Shown here piece after piece: positions 35,084 through 43,757 of a stretch of DNA of 64,000 bases (positions are counted from its first letter, which is position 1; the number at the start of each line of letters is the position of its first letter). A model generated the notes under the pieces. It had not been told where the DNA came from and made no database searches. It saw only the letters and a program-made list of their open reading frames with translations. The stretch comes from Chryseobacterium sp. SC28 (GTDB lineage Bacteria > Bacteroidota > Bacteroidia > Flavobacteriales > Weeksellaceae), in NCBI RefSeq assembly GCF_003932955.1, contig NZ_QOVY01000002.1, forward strand, positions 1 through 64,000, written 5' to 3'. The position numbers and the translations under genes are program-made.

Positions 35084-36457
35084 ATGAAAAATACAAAAAT
35101 TACCATTCATTTTTTGGGCGCTGCGGGTACAGTAACGGGTTCCAAATATTTAATCGATACAGGAGCACATCAACTCCTAATCGACTGCGGAGTTTTTCAA
35201 GGATTAAAGGAATTACGGCTTAAAAACTGGGAATATCCGCCTGTGGACGTTTCAGCCATTGATGCCGTTTTATTGACTCATGGCCATTTCGACCACACAG
35301 CATACCTTCCCCGATTGGTAAAATATGGTTTTAGTGGATTAGTTTACGGAACAAATCCAACTTTGGATATTGCCACAATCATTCTGAACGACAGTGCCAA
35401 AATACAGGAACAGGAAGCAGTGCGAGCCAATAAGGAAGGCTACTCCAAACACAGTCTCGCAGAACCGCTGTACGGCCTGAAGGATGTAGAAAAAACATTG
35501 CCCCATTTTAAGGAGGTTCCGCCATCACAGTGGATTCCTTTGTTTGATGGTATCAATGCACGGTTTCAGTACAATGGGCATATTTTGGGTGCAGCTTTCA
35601 TTGAGTTGGATGTATATGGCAAACGTTTTGTTTTTTCCGGAGATATTGGACGTACCAATGATCTACTGCTATATCCACCCCTGAAACCCGAAAAGGCGGA
35701 TGTTCTTTTCATAGAGTCAACCTACGGAGGAAGGTTTCATCCGGATGAAGTGGAAGCGGTTCTGGAGATTGAAAAATTAGTCAACGATACCATTAACCGT
35801 GGAGGCAGCGTGTTTATTCCCAGTTTTTCGGTTGAACGTGCTCAACTGATGATGCTTATTTTATGGAGGTTGCTTAACGAAAATAAAATACCCAAAGTAC
35901 CGATAATCATGGACAGTCCGATGGGAGCCAGCATACTCGATCTGTTTTACCGTACCAGAGATTGGCACCGGTTAACAACCGACGAATGTGATGAAATGTG
36001 CGATCATTTCACGGTGGTCAGCAGCTATCAGGAAACCATGGAGTTGCGGTCCGACAACAAACCAAAAATTGTTATCGCCGGCAGCGGGATGCTCACCGGT
36101 GGCAGAATGCTCAACTATCTTGAAACCCAGGCACAAAACCCTGATAATACCCTGCTTTTTGTCGGCTATCAGGCCGAAGGAACCCGTGGAAGAAAACTAT
36201 TGGATGGTGAGAAAGAACTAAAAGTGTATGGAAAATGGGTTCCTTTCAATATGGAAATAGCGGAAATTGAAGGACTGTCTTCACATGCAGACCACAATGA
36301 ACTCCTTGGCTGGATGAATGAAATAACAAATATTCCGGAAAGAATTTTCATCGTACATGGGGAAAAGGAAGGCGCAGAAGCGCTGCAGCTGGGCATAAAA
36401 GAAACCTACGGCTGGGATTCGCAAATACCGCAACTTTATGATATTGAAGAATTATAA
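35084..36457 (+). CDS. MBL-fold beta-CASP ribonuclease
   Basis: This 457-aa metallo-beta-lactamase enzyme of the RNA-processing branch (CPSF73/RNase J-like) has THGHFDH (about 65-71), the GDIGR loop, the beta-CASP section with ESTYGG, PSFSVERAQ and GSGMLTGGRM, and the RMMBL-type C-terminal SSHADH and VHGEKEG. Such enzymes cut RNA with two zinc ions. It lies 14 nt after the ATP-cone nuclease and 10 nt before the AAA_28 gene. A zinc-dependent RNase in a copper island may itself be a target or sensor of metal state. Confidence 0.88.
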   Translation: MKNTKITIHFLGAAGTVTGSKYLIDTGAHQLLIDCGVFQGLKELRLKNWEYPPVDVSAIDAVLLTHGHFDHTAYLPRLVKYGFSGLVYGTNPTLDIATIILNDSAKIQEQEAVRANKEGYSKHSLAEPLYGLKDVEKTLPHFKEVPPSQWIPLFDGINARFQYNGHILGAAFIELDVYGKRFVFSGDIGRTNDLLLYPPLKPEKADVLFIESTYGGRFHPDEVEAVLEIEKLVNDTINRGGSVFIPSFSVERAQLMMLILWRLLNENKIPKVPIIMDSPMGASILDLFYRTRDWHRLTTDECDEMCDHFTVVSSYQETMELRSDNKPKIVIAGSGMLTGGRMLNYLETQAQNPDNTLLFVGYQAEGTRGRKLLDGEKELKVYGKWVPFNMEIAEIEGLSSHADHNELLGWMNEITNIPERIFIVHGEKEGAEALQLGIKETYGWDSQIPQLYDIEEL

Positions 36458-36466
36458 TTTGGAGAG

Positions 36467-37027
36467 ATGAATCATATAACGGACAGTAAAATCAAGCATT
36501 CAAATGAGACCAACTGGTATGTGATTACCGGCGGACCCAGTACCGGAAAAACAACGACCATTGATTTGCTTCAGAAGCAAGGTTACCATACGACAATAGA
36601 ACACGCAAGGCATTACATTGATACCATGCATAATGAAGGAAATTCCGTTAAAGAAATTAGAAGCAATAAGAAGAAATTTCAATTGGGCGTGTTAGATATG
36701 CAGATTGCCCAAGAAGGATCGCTCAATAAGGAGGATATGGTTTTTTTGGACAGGGCTATCCCGGACGCAATGGCTTATTATCAATTTTTAAACTTGGATT
36801 ATGATGAAAAGTTACTTAATGCCGTCAACGGGGTTTCCTACAAAAAAATCTTTATTCTAGACCGATTGCCGTTTACCAAAGACTATGCGAGAACCGAAAA
36901 TGAAGACGATCAAAAACTAATTCATCAGTTGATAATAGAAAGCTATACCAATCTCGGTTTCACTATCGTTTTTGTTCCGGTTTTGCCTCCCGAAGAAAGA
37001 GTGAAATTCATTTTAGATAATTTATGA
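36467..37027 (+). CDS. AAA_28 family ATP/GTP-binding protein
   Basis: This 186-aa P-loop protein has Walker A GGPSTGKTT (about 22-30), a Walker B-like VFLDRAIPDAMAYY near 91, and a lid segment DRLPFTKDYARTEN. It matches AAA_28/NadR-like nucleotide kinases and the Ttd14 family. It may bind or phosphorylate a nucleotide. It closes the metabolic cassette and is 46 nt ahead of the DUF305 gene. Confidence 0.75.
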   Translation: MNHITDSKIKHSNETNWYVITGGPSTGKTTTIDLLQKQGYHTTIEHARHYIDTMHNEGNSVKEIRSNKKKFQLGVLDMQIAQEGSLNKEDMVFLDRAIPDAMAYYQFLNLDYDEKLLNAVNGVSYKKIFILDRLPFTKDYARTENEDDQKLIHQLIIESYTNLGFTIVFVPVLPPEERVKFILDNL

Positions 37028-37073
37028 ACAAAAAATATTCATCCAAATTGTTAACATATAAGAAATTATTATT

Positions 37074-37646
37074 ATGAAAAATTCAGAACATGATCACAAC
37101 ATGCTTAAGGATACTGATTCAGCAACAGGCAATCATTCCAAACATGAAATGGAATCGGGCAAGGAGTCTGTCCAGCACGCGCAAAAAAGCCACGCCTCTG
37201 CATACAAAAAGTTATTTTGGATGCTTCTGATTTCCTTTATTTCAATGTTTATACTAATGTATGCGATGGTGGACAAGCTGGCTAACGTAATTCCAAACAT
37301 AAACCAGTTATACATGGCAGGCCTGATGGCTTCTCCTATGTTAATCATCGAACTGCTGTTAATGGGGAAGATGTATCCCAACAAAAAACTCAATAAAATT
37401 CTTATGGGCCTCGGAGTGCTGATGATGGTGCTGTTTTGGTCCGGGATTCGGCAGCAGACAGCCGTGGGAGATGTCCAGTTTCTAAAGTCCATGATTCCAC
37501 ACCATGCAGGGGCTATTCTTATGGTCGAAGAAAGTAATCTGGTCGATCCGGAAGTGAGAAAGTTGGGCGAGGAAATTATCAAAGCACAGGAGGAAGAAAT
37601 TGCCGTCATGAGGGCGAAAATTAAGGAACTTCAAACCCGGAAGTAA
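37074..37646 (+). CDS. DUF305 copper-binding membrane protein (CopM-like)
   Basis: This 190-aa protein has a His/Met-rich N-terminus (SEHDHNMLKDTDSATGNHSKH), three membrane helices (about 50-70, 80-98 and 105-122) and a C-terminal DUF305 piece with FLKSMIPHHAGAILM (the copper-binding HH motif) then EESNLVDPEVRKLGEEI. DUF305 proteins such as CopM bind Cu(I) outside the membrane. It lies 37 nt upstream of the CopB ATPase. Confidence 0.8.
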   Translation: MKNSEHDHNMLKDTDSATGNHSKHEMESGKESVQHAQKSHASAYKKLFWMLLISFISMFILMYAMVDKLANVIPNINQLYMAGLMASPMLIIELLLMGKMYPNKKLNKILMGLGVLMMVLFWSGIRQQTAVGDVQFLKSMIPHHAGAILMVEESNLVDPEVRKLGEEIIKAQEEEIAVMRAKIKELQTRK

Positions 37647-37683
37647 TCTCAAATAGCAGAATTTAACGCAAAAAAAATGAATT

Positions 37684-39810
37684 ATGAAAAAATACACCTG
37701 TCCCATGCATCCCCAGATATTGAAGGACGAACCGGGGAAATGTCCACTTTGCGGAATGAACTTAATTCCCTTGGGAGGAACCGCCCGACCTGAAAAAGAC
37801 GAACACAGCCATCATCATCAGAATCATGATCATCACTCAGAATCTGATAGTTCAGCGGCGGGATTTGACAAACATGCAGGTCATCATACTCCGGATTTCC
37901 TGAAGAGATTCTGGATCTCTTTGGCACTTACCGTTCCGGTCCTTCTGCTTTCTCATATGATTCAGCAGTGGCTTGGTTTCACAATTGCTTTTAACGGTGA
38001 TAAATATGTACTTCTGGTTTTGGGAAGTATTATTTATTTCTACGGTGGAATGCCTTTTTTCAAAGGGTTTTTGGGCGAAGTGAAAGCCGGAGCTATTGGG
38101 ATGATGACGCTCGTTGCTTTGGCGATTACCGTAGCTTATGTCTATTCCGTTGCAGTCGTATTCGGGCTGCCGGGCATGGATTTCTTCTGGGAACTTGCCA
38201 CCTTAATTGTGATCATGCTTCTTGGGCACTGGCTCGAGATGCGTTCGCAGATGGCTGCTTCAAAAGCGTTGCAATCTCTAGTTGCCTTACTACCAAATGA
38301 CGTAACCGTCGAGCAGAACGGAAGTCCGGTTAAAATAAAACTGGGACAGCTGAAAAACGGAGATACTGTAATCATAAGACCGGGCGAAAAAGTCGCCGCT
38401 GACGGTCTGATTGTCGAGGGCACTTCTTTCTTAAATGAAAGCATGCTGACGGGAGAAAGTGTTCCTGTAAGAAAAGAGTCCGGTGGAAAGGTTATCGCAG
38501 GGTCTATCAATGGAGACGGTGCCTTGAAGATAAAAGCAACAGGGGTTGGAAAGGATTCGTACCTCAATAAGGTCATTAATTTGGTTCAGGATGCTCAGGC
38601 AGCAAAGTCGAACACTCAGAATCTGGCGGATAAAGTAGCCAAATGGCTTACTATAGTAGCAATTGTGGTGGGAGTAGGAACTTTCGCTTACTGGTACATC
38701 ACCATGGGAGATTTGGCTTTTGCTCTGGAACGGATGGTAACGGTAATGGTAACAGCCTGCCCTCATGCTTTAGGAGTGGCAATCCCTCTGGTTGTGGCCA
38801 TTTCCACTACACTTTCAGCGACAAATGGTTTACTCATCAGAAACCGAACGGCTTTTGAAACCACCAGAAAATTATCGACCATTATTTTCGATAAAACCGG
38901 CACCCTTACGAAAGGCTCCCACACTGTGCAGAAAATCATTCCTCTAACGGAACACTATTCGGAAAACGATTTACTCCAGTATGCAGCAGCAGTGCAGCAG
39001 AACTCCGAACATCACATTGCAAAAGGAATCATGCAGACCCTTTCCGAGAAAAAACTGGAGCTATGGAAGTCAGACAGTTTCCGCTACATGCAGGGAATTG
39101 GAGTGACAGGAATCGTAAACGGTAAATCGGTTGTCGCGGCTGGTCCTAATTATTTTGTTCAAAACAATAAACAGGTACCTGCCATTCCGGAAGAAATCAA
39201 CCAGGATGCAGAAACAGTGAACTTTATTTTGATTGATGACGTGCCCGTGGGTATTGTTTCTTTAGCAGATACCATTCGCGAAGGCGCAAAAGAAGCTATT
39301 GACCAACTTCGAAGCATGAACATTAAATCATTCCTGCTTACAGGTGATAACGAAAAGGTAGCGGCGGCGGTGTCAAAGCAGTTAGGAATGGACGGATATT
39401 TGGCAAATGTACTTCCGCACCACAAACAGGAAAAAGTAAAAGAATTTCAGGATAAAGGAGAAATCGTTGCCATGACAGGTGACGGCGTAAATGATGCACC
39501 GGCTTTGGCAGCAGCAGATGTAGGCATTGCAGTTGGCAGCGGAACTGATGTTGCTGCCGAAACCGCAGATATTATTCTGGTCAACAGTGACCCTCGAGAC
39601 GTGGTGAAAATGATAGATTTTGGAAAGAAAACCTACAGCAAGATGATCCAGAATCTCGTATGGGCAGTGGGCTACAACGTCGTGGCTATTCCACTTGCTG
39701 CGGGTGTTCTGTATCCTACATTTGTCTTGAGTCCCGCCATGGGCGCAGTGCTGATGAGTGTAAGCACCATCGTGGTCGCACTTAATGCAAGTTTGTTAAA
39801 AATTAAATAA
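37684..39810 (+). CDS. copB: CopB-type (P1B-3) copper-translocating ATPase with HMBD
   Basis: This 708-aa P-type ATPase starts with an HMBD ([20 protein letters not shown], 2-21) followed by a His-rich stretch ([13 protein letters not shown]). Core motifs are TGES (dephosphorylation), the ion site CPH ([10 protein letters not shown]), DKTGTLT (phosphorylated Asp) and TGDGVNDAP. The CPH triad marks CopB rather than CopA (CPC), giving Cu(II)/Cu(I)/Ag export to the periplasm. It precedes the multicopper oxidase by only 7 nt. Confidence 0.93.
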   Translation: MKKYTCPMHPQILKDEPGKCPLCGMNLIPLGGTARPEKDEHSHHHQNHDHHSESDSSAAGFDKHAGHHTPDFLKRFWISLALTVPVLLLSHMIQQWLGFTIAFNGDKYVLLVLGSIIYFYGGMPFFKGFLGEVKAGAIGMMTLVALAITVAYVYSVAVVFGLPGMDFFWELATLIVIMLLGHWLEMRSQMAASKALQSLVALLPNDVTVEQNGSPVKIKLGQLKNGDTVIIRPGEKVAADGLIVEGTSFLNESMLTGESVPVRKESGGKVIAGSINGDGALKIKATGVGKDSYLNKVINLVQDAQAAKSNTQNLADKVAKWLTIVAIVVGVGTFAYWYITMGDLAFALERMVTVMVTACPHALGVAIPLVVAISTTLSATNGLLIRNRTAFETTRKLSTIIFDKTGTLTKGSHTVQKIIPLTEHYSENDLLQYAAAVQQNSEHHIAKGIMQTLSEKKLELWKSDSFRYMQGIGVTGIVNGKSVVAAGPNYFVQNNKQVPAIPEEINQDAETVNFILIDDVPVGIVSLADTIREGAKEAIDQLRSMNIKSFLLTGDNEKVAAAVSKQLGMDGYLANVLPHHKQEKVKEFQDKGEIVAMTGDGVNDAPALAAADVGIAVGSGTDVAAETADIILVNSDPRDVVKMIDFGKKTYSKMIQNLVWAVGYNVVAIPLAAGVLYPTFVLSPAMGAVLMSVSTIVVALNASLLKIK

Positions 39811-39817
39811 TCACAAG

Positions 39818-42733
39818 ATGAAATATATATTTTCGCTCTTTCTATTTATGGCAATGTCCATAAACAGTTATTCACAGAGCACCAAAACCGTGTACACCTG
39901 CCCGATGCATCCGCAGGTCGTGAAATCAGCACCCGGTAACTGCCCCATTTGCGGTATGACCTTAGTGAAGAAAACCGTTACTGAGAAAAAAACGGCGGCC
40001 AAATCCGCGCCCGCTCCTAAAAAGGCCACCGTAGTTAAAAAAACTACGGGTAAGAAACCTGAAATTACCGCTGCAAAAACAAAGACGGTAACGGAAGTTA
40101 AAAAACCGGTGATGCCAAAGACTAAAGCAGTACCGAAAGACCCCGCGAGCATCAAAACGCCGGAACATTCAACACCTGCTCCGCATCAGCATGAAGCAGC
40201 GCAAAAGATGTACACTTGTCCGATGCACCCCGAGGTGGTTTCGGACAAACCAGGAAAGTGTCCCAAGTGCGGTATGAATCTGGTCCCTCAGAAGGAAAGC
40301 GGCCGGCATCAGTCTACCGGCAAAACCCCGGAACATCAAACTTCAGATGCGCATCAGCATGAAGAAGCGCAAAAGATGTACACCTGCCCGATGCATCCCG
40401 AGGTGATATCGGACAAACCAGGAAAGTGTCCCAAGTGCGGTATGAATCTGGTGCCTCAAAAAGGAAAGAAGGAAGATCATTCTGCACACGGAAACATGCA
40501 GATACATGGTGAACACAAAATGGTCATGCCCATGCCCGAAAAGCACCTAAAAGGCGGACGCAAAGTGACCTACCATCTTTATGTGAAAGACACCCTGGTA
40601 AATTTCGCGGGCAAACAGAAACGCGCCATTGCCGTAAACGGGCAGATTCCGATGCCAAAACTGGAGTTTTATGAGGGCGATACGGCGGAAGTGATTGTCC
40701 ATAATTTAATGGACGAAGAAACTTCTCTGCACTGGCACGGTCTTCATCTTCCAAATAAAGAAGATGGGGTTCCCTGGCTTACCCAGAAACCCATTCCACC
40801 ACATTCAACCTACACGTATTCGTTTCCGATCATCCAAAACGGAACCCACTGGTATCACTCGCATACTGGCCTGCAGGAGCAGATTGGAATGTATGGGATG
40901 ATGATTCTGAAAAAACGTCCCGAAGATCCTACCTTCCGGAAAGGGATAGATGATCTGCCCACAGAGCATCTTATCCTTAGCGAATGGACGAACCTGAACC
41001 CCAACAACGTCCAGCGGATGCTCCACAATGCGAACGACTGGTTTGCTATTAAAAAAGGTAGTACTCAAAGTTATGCCGAAGCCATTAAAGAAGGCCACTT
41101 TAAAACAAAACTCACCAACGAGTGGAAGCGGATGCTGGCCATGGACGTGAGCGATGTATATTATGATGCATTCCTGATTAACGGTAAAATCGAAAATCAA
41201 CTCTCCCGATATAAAGCCGGTGATAAAGTTCGGCTTCAAATTGCCAACGGCGGTGCTTCCTCCTATTTCTGGCTCAATTATGCCGGAGGAAAAATAAAAG
41301 TAGTGGCCAGTGATGGATTGGATATTGAACCGGTCGAAGTGGATCGCCTGATCCTGGCTGTTTCCGAAACAGTGGATATCGTAGTGGAAATTCCTGAAAA
41401 AAACACTTCATACGAACTCCTTGTTACACCCGAAGACCGCACAAAATCTGCGTCAGTGTTTATTGGAGAAGGAGCTACGAAATCCCATGATCCATTACCC
41501 AAACTCAAATACTTTGAAGGGATGAAGATGATGAACGACATGATGAAGATGAACGGTGACATGAAAGATATGGGCATGAAGATGAGTTATCAGACGATGG
41601 ATATGAATCAGGTGATGTATCCTGAAATTAGTGCTGAAAATAATGCAGCAATGCCGATGGACAAGATGGACAACAACGATGCGCAAATGGATCACTCACA
41701 GCACCAGATGCCTGCTTCCGGGATTACCACCTTGAATTACGGAATGATGAAGTCGCCTTATGACACTTCGCTTCCGAAAGACAGTCCCGTGCGCGAGCTC
41801 AAGTTTACCCTTACGGGAAACATGAACCGCTACGTTTGGAGCATGGACGATAGAGTCCTGGCAGAATCGGACAAAATATTGGTGAAGAAAGGGGAAATTC
41901 TCCGCATTACCCTTTTCAATAACTCAATGATGCGTCACCCGATGCACCTGCACGGTTTTGATTTCCGGGTGCTAAATAAAAACGGTGTTCAGGCACCCCT
42001 CAAAAATGTGTTGGATATTATGCCGATGGAAACTAATGTCATCGAATTTGAAGCAAAAACTGACGGGGACTGGTTTTTCCACTGTCACATCCTCTATCAC
42101 ATGATGGCGGGGATGAACCGTGTTTTTGCTGTTGGTGATTATCAGAATCCTTTGCTGCCCGATAAAGCTTCAGCTTACAAAAAGCTCCAGCGCGAAAGTA
42201 ACATGTGGCACCTTATGGCCGAAAACGATTTTGCTACTAATGGTAACGACGGGAGGGCGAGGATCTCAAATGCCCGCTGGCAATTGGGAACAGAATGGCG
42301 TTTAGGTTACAATGATATGATCGGTTATGAAGTTGAAACACATTTAGGAAGATACATCGGAAAAATGCAATGGTTTATGCCATTTATAGGTTTTGACTGG
42401 CGTTATAGAAAGATTGACAGGAATAATATTGAAAAAAACCTTTTTGGACAGGCATCTACTAAAGATGGAAGAAAAACTTTCAGCGCTGGTATCATGTATA
42501 AACTCCCGATGTTGGTGGACCTGCAGGCAGAAATATTTACAGACGGAATTGTAAGGTTCCAGCTGAAACGTGAAGACATTCCGTTGACTGCGCGTTTGCG
42601 CGGGGCATTCATGGTCAATACCGACAAAGAATATATGGCAGGTCTTAAATATATCGTCACAAAAAATATCGGAATCTCAACCCACTACGACAGCGATATG
42701 AGCTGGGGTGCAGGGATTATACTGACCTATTAA
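39818..42733 (+). CDS. copA: Multicopper oxidase with three HMBDs and a C-terminal PcoB-like barrel
   Basis: This 971-aa protein has a signal peptide (about 1-19) and three HMBD repeats (near 27-50, 131-155 and 187-211) linked by Lys/Pro-rich stretches. A three-domain laccase-type MCO follows with [26 protein letters not shown] and HCHILYH, the four copper-ligand segments. A Met-rich insert lies at about 565-635. The last 200 residues look like a PcoB/CopB outer-membrane barrel, with a C-terminal aromatic (LTY). It should oxidise Cu(I) and may anchor at the outer membrane. Confidence 0.88.
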   Translation: MKYIFSLFLFMAMSINSYSQSTKTVYTCPMHPQVVKSAPGNCPICGMTLVKKTVTEKKTAAKSAPAPKKATVVKKTTGKKPEITAAKTKTVTEVKKPVMPKTKAVPKDPASIKTPEHSTPAPHQHEAAQKMYTCPMHPEVVSDKPGKCPKCGMNLVPQKESGRHQSTGKTPEHQTSDAHQHEEAQKMYTCPMHPEVISDKPGKCPKCGMNLVPQKGKKEDHSAHGNMQIHGEHKMVMPMPEKHLKGGRKVTYHLYVKDTLVNFAGKQKRAIAVNGQIPMPKLEFYEGDTAEVIVHNLMDEETSLHWHGLHLPNKEDGVPWLTQKPIPPHSTYTYSFPIIQNGTHWYHSHTGLQEQIGMYGMMILKKRPEDPTFRKGIDDLPTEHLILSEWTNLNPNNVQRMLHNANDWFAIKKGSTQSYAEAIKEGHFKTKLTNEWKRMLAMDVSDVYYDAFLINGKIENQLSRYKAGDKVRLQIANGGASSYFWLNYAGGKIKVVASDGLDIEPVEVDRLILAVSETVDIVVEIPEKNTSYELLVTPEDRTKSASVFIGEGATKSHDPLPKLKYFEGMKMMNDMMKMNGDMKDMGMKMSYQTMDMNQVMYPEISAENNAAMPMDKMDNNDAQMDHSQHQMPASGITTLNYGMMKSPYDTSLPKDSPVRELKFTLTGNMNRYVWSMDDRVLAESDKILVKKGEILRITLFNNSMMRHPMHLHGFDFRVLNKNGVQAPLKNVLDIMPMETNVIEFEAKTDGDWFFHCHILYHMMAGMNRVFAVGDYQNPLLPDKASAYKKLQRESNMWHLMAENDFATNGNDGRARISNARWQLGTEWRLGYNDMIGYEVETHLGRYIGKMQWFMPFIGFDWRYRKIDRNNIEKNLFGQASTKDGRKTFSAGIMYKLPMLVDLQAEIFTDGIVRFQLKREDIPLTARLRGAFMVNTDKEYMAGLKYIVTKNIGISTHYDSDMSWGAGIILTY
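40153..40479 (+). repeat. Tandem duplication of the HMBD unit in the MCO gene
   Basis: Two consecutive 168-bp (56-codon) units start at 40153 and 40321 and encode nearly identical linker plus HMBD blocks. Long runs are the same or differ only at synonymous positions, implying a recent tandem duplication. The first HMBD (from about 39895) is more distant. Confidence 0.75.
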
Positions 42734-42804
42734 AGGATGATGTTTGCAAATTATAAAAAAGTGCTTCCGGTCACCTGATGAGCGGTAATGCTCTTAAAAA
42801 AAAG

Positions 42805-42836
42805 AAAGTCTATCACAATGGGATAGACTTTTTTTT
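42805..42836 (+). terminator. Terminator after the multicopper oxidase gene
   Basis: A 10-bp stem (AAAGTCTATC-like at 42805-42814 with GATAGACTTT) and a 7-nt loop are followed by a long T-run. It ends the copper transcription unit. Confidence 0.85.
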
Positions 42837-42892
42837 ATTGTTCGTTCATACGCCTCATAAAAGAACTAAAAAACCGCCCTCACTGGCAGTTT

Positions 42893-43204
42893 TTATTTGG
42901 TCCTGTCAATAAACTGTTGTTGTGCTATAACTTGGTCCCGCTCACGTTTTTTAGGCTTTTTTCGGTATTCGTAATTCTTCTTCGGAAACACAATATCAGA
43001 CAGCCAGAATTTCCCCAGCTTCAGTCCGTAATAATCGGTGGACTGTATTTTAACATCCAAAATTATCTGCTCACTTTCGAGAAGTTCTTCCACATCATAT
43101 TTCCTCATTTCTGTGTAGAAAACATCGATTTCCTGCTCCTTCTCTGATGTCACTATCCTAATGTGGTCCAAATGTTTTGATTTTATAATGCCGCGGATTT
43201 CCAT
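42893..43204 (-). CDS. Conserved hypothetical protein, divergent to the Czc module
   Basis: This 103-aa soluble protein has no signal peptide or HTH and is not recognised. It is mixed alpha/beta at first (MEIRGIIKSKHLDHIRIVTS), and ends in a very basic tail (EYRKKPKKRERDQVIAQQQ). It is transcribed away from the Czc genes, with the TTGTWACAA repeats lying in the shared upstream region. This position suggests a link to their regulation, but not more. Confidence 0.5.
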   Translation of the reverse strand: MEIRGIIKSKHLDHIRIVTSEKEQEIDVFYTEMRKYDVEELLESEQIILDVKIQSTDYYGLKLGKFWLSDIVFPKKNYEYRKKPKKRERDQVIAQQQFIDRTK

Positions 43205-43212
43205 GAAGCAAA

Positions 43213-43266
43213 ATTGTTACAAATAATGACAAAATAAAAATAATTATTGTGATAAATTGTAACAAT
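43213..43266. promoter_or_regulatory. Divergent operator with TTGTWACAA sites
   Basis: ATTGTTACAA (43213-43222) and TTGTAACAAT (43257-43266) form an inverted repeat with a 34-nt spacer, and each is itself a TTGT-n-ACAA palindrome. A weaker TTGTGATAA lies between. They stand between the minus-strand 42893 gene and the plus-strand 43347 gene, where a repressor would control both. Confidence 0.6.
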
Positions 43267-43346
43267 CTTAAGATATTGAGGTTTTAATGGGTTTAAGAAT
43301 CTTTGCTATAATCATTCATAAATTTTTTTTTACCTATATTAGCGCC

Positions 43347-43667
43347 GTGAAATTTTTCAGCTTTATCCTTTCATGTTTCTTTATGGTACTCACCATGGGG
43401 CCATGCACTGATGGTGCCAAAAGGTTAGGCGAAAAAGCATGTTTCACCACTACCGTTCATGTAGAAAGGAGCCACGGTCAAAGCTCTGATTTGTGTTCTC
43501 CCTTCTGTGTGTGCCACTGTGCGGGAATGTCAATGACAGTTGCACAGATCAGACAATTACTTCCTGAGAAAATTGCACTTGTCATTAAAGCCACCCTTCC
43601 TGAAAAGAATTACAGTTACGCTATTCTACATGTTGCCGATATATGGCAACCTCCGCAATTAGGTTAG
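43347..43667 (+). CDS. Small exported Cys-rich DUF6660-like protein (Czc module)
   Basis: I choose the GTG at 43347, giving a 106-aa product starting with a signal-peptide helix (KFFSFILSCFFMVLTMGPC). The long upstream ATG version adds an unlikely 20-residue leader. It has CTDGAKRLGEKAC and LCSPFCVCHCAG (seven Cys in total) and ends IWQPPQLG, like the 18904 protein (VWKPPKIG). It precedes the CzcA-type gene by about 90 nt. It probably binds metal in the periplasm. Confidence 0.6.
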   Translation: MKFFSFILSCFFMVLTMGPCTDGAKRLGEKACFTTTVHVERSHGQSSDLCSPFCVCHCAGMSMTVAQIRQLLPEKIALVIKATLPEKNYSYAILHVADIWQPPQLG

Positions 43668-43757
43668 TATTATTCAATAAAAATAACGGTTTGTGCTCGT
43701 TTCCGAACTGGTAATTTTTGTTATGTAAATTTTACTTTAATCTAATTTTCTTTATCA

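Noticed and set aside
39868-40155. Minus-strand frame in the MCO gene with hydrophobic repeats
   Set aside because: The Lys/Thr/Ala-rich linker read backwards gives false hydrophobic stretches; no promoter or family match.
43287-43346. ATG-started longer form of the 43347 protein
   Set aside because: It places 20 residues before the signal peptide; GTG 43347 gives a normal export signal.
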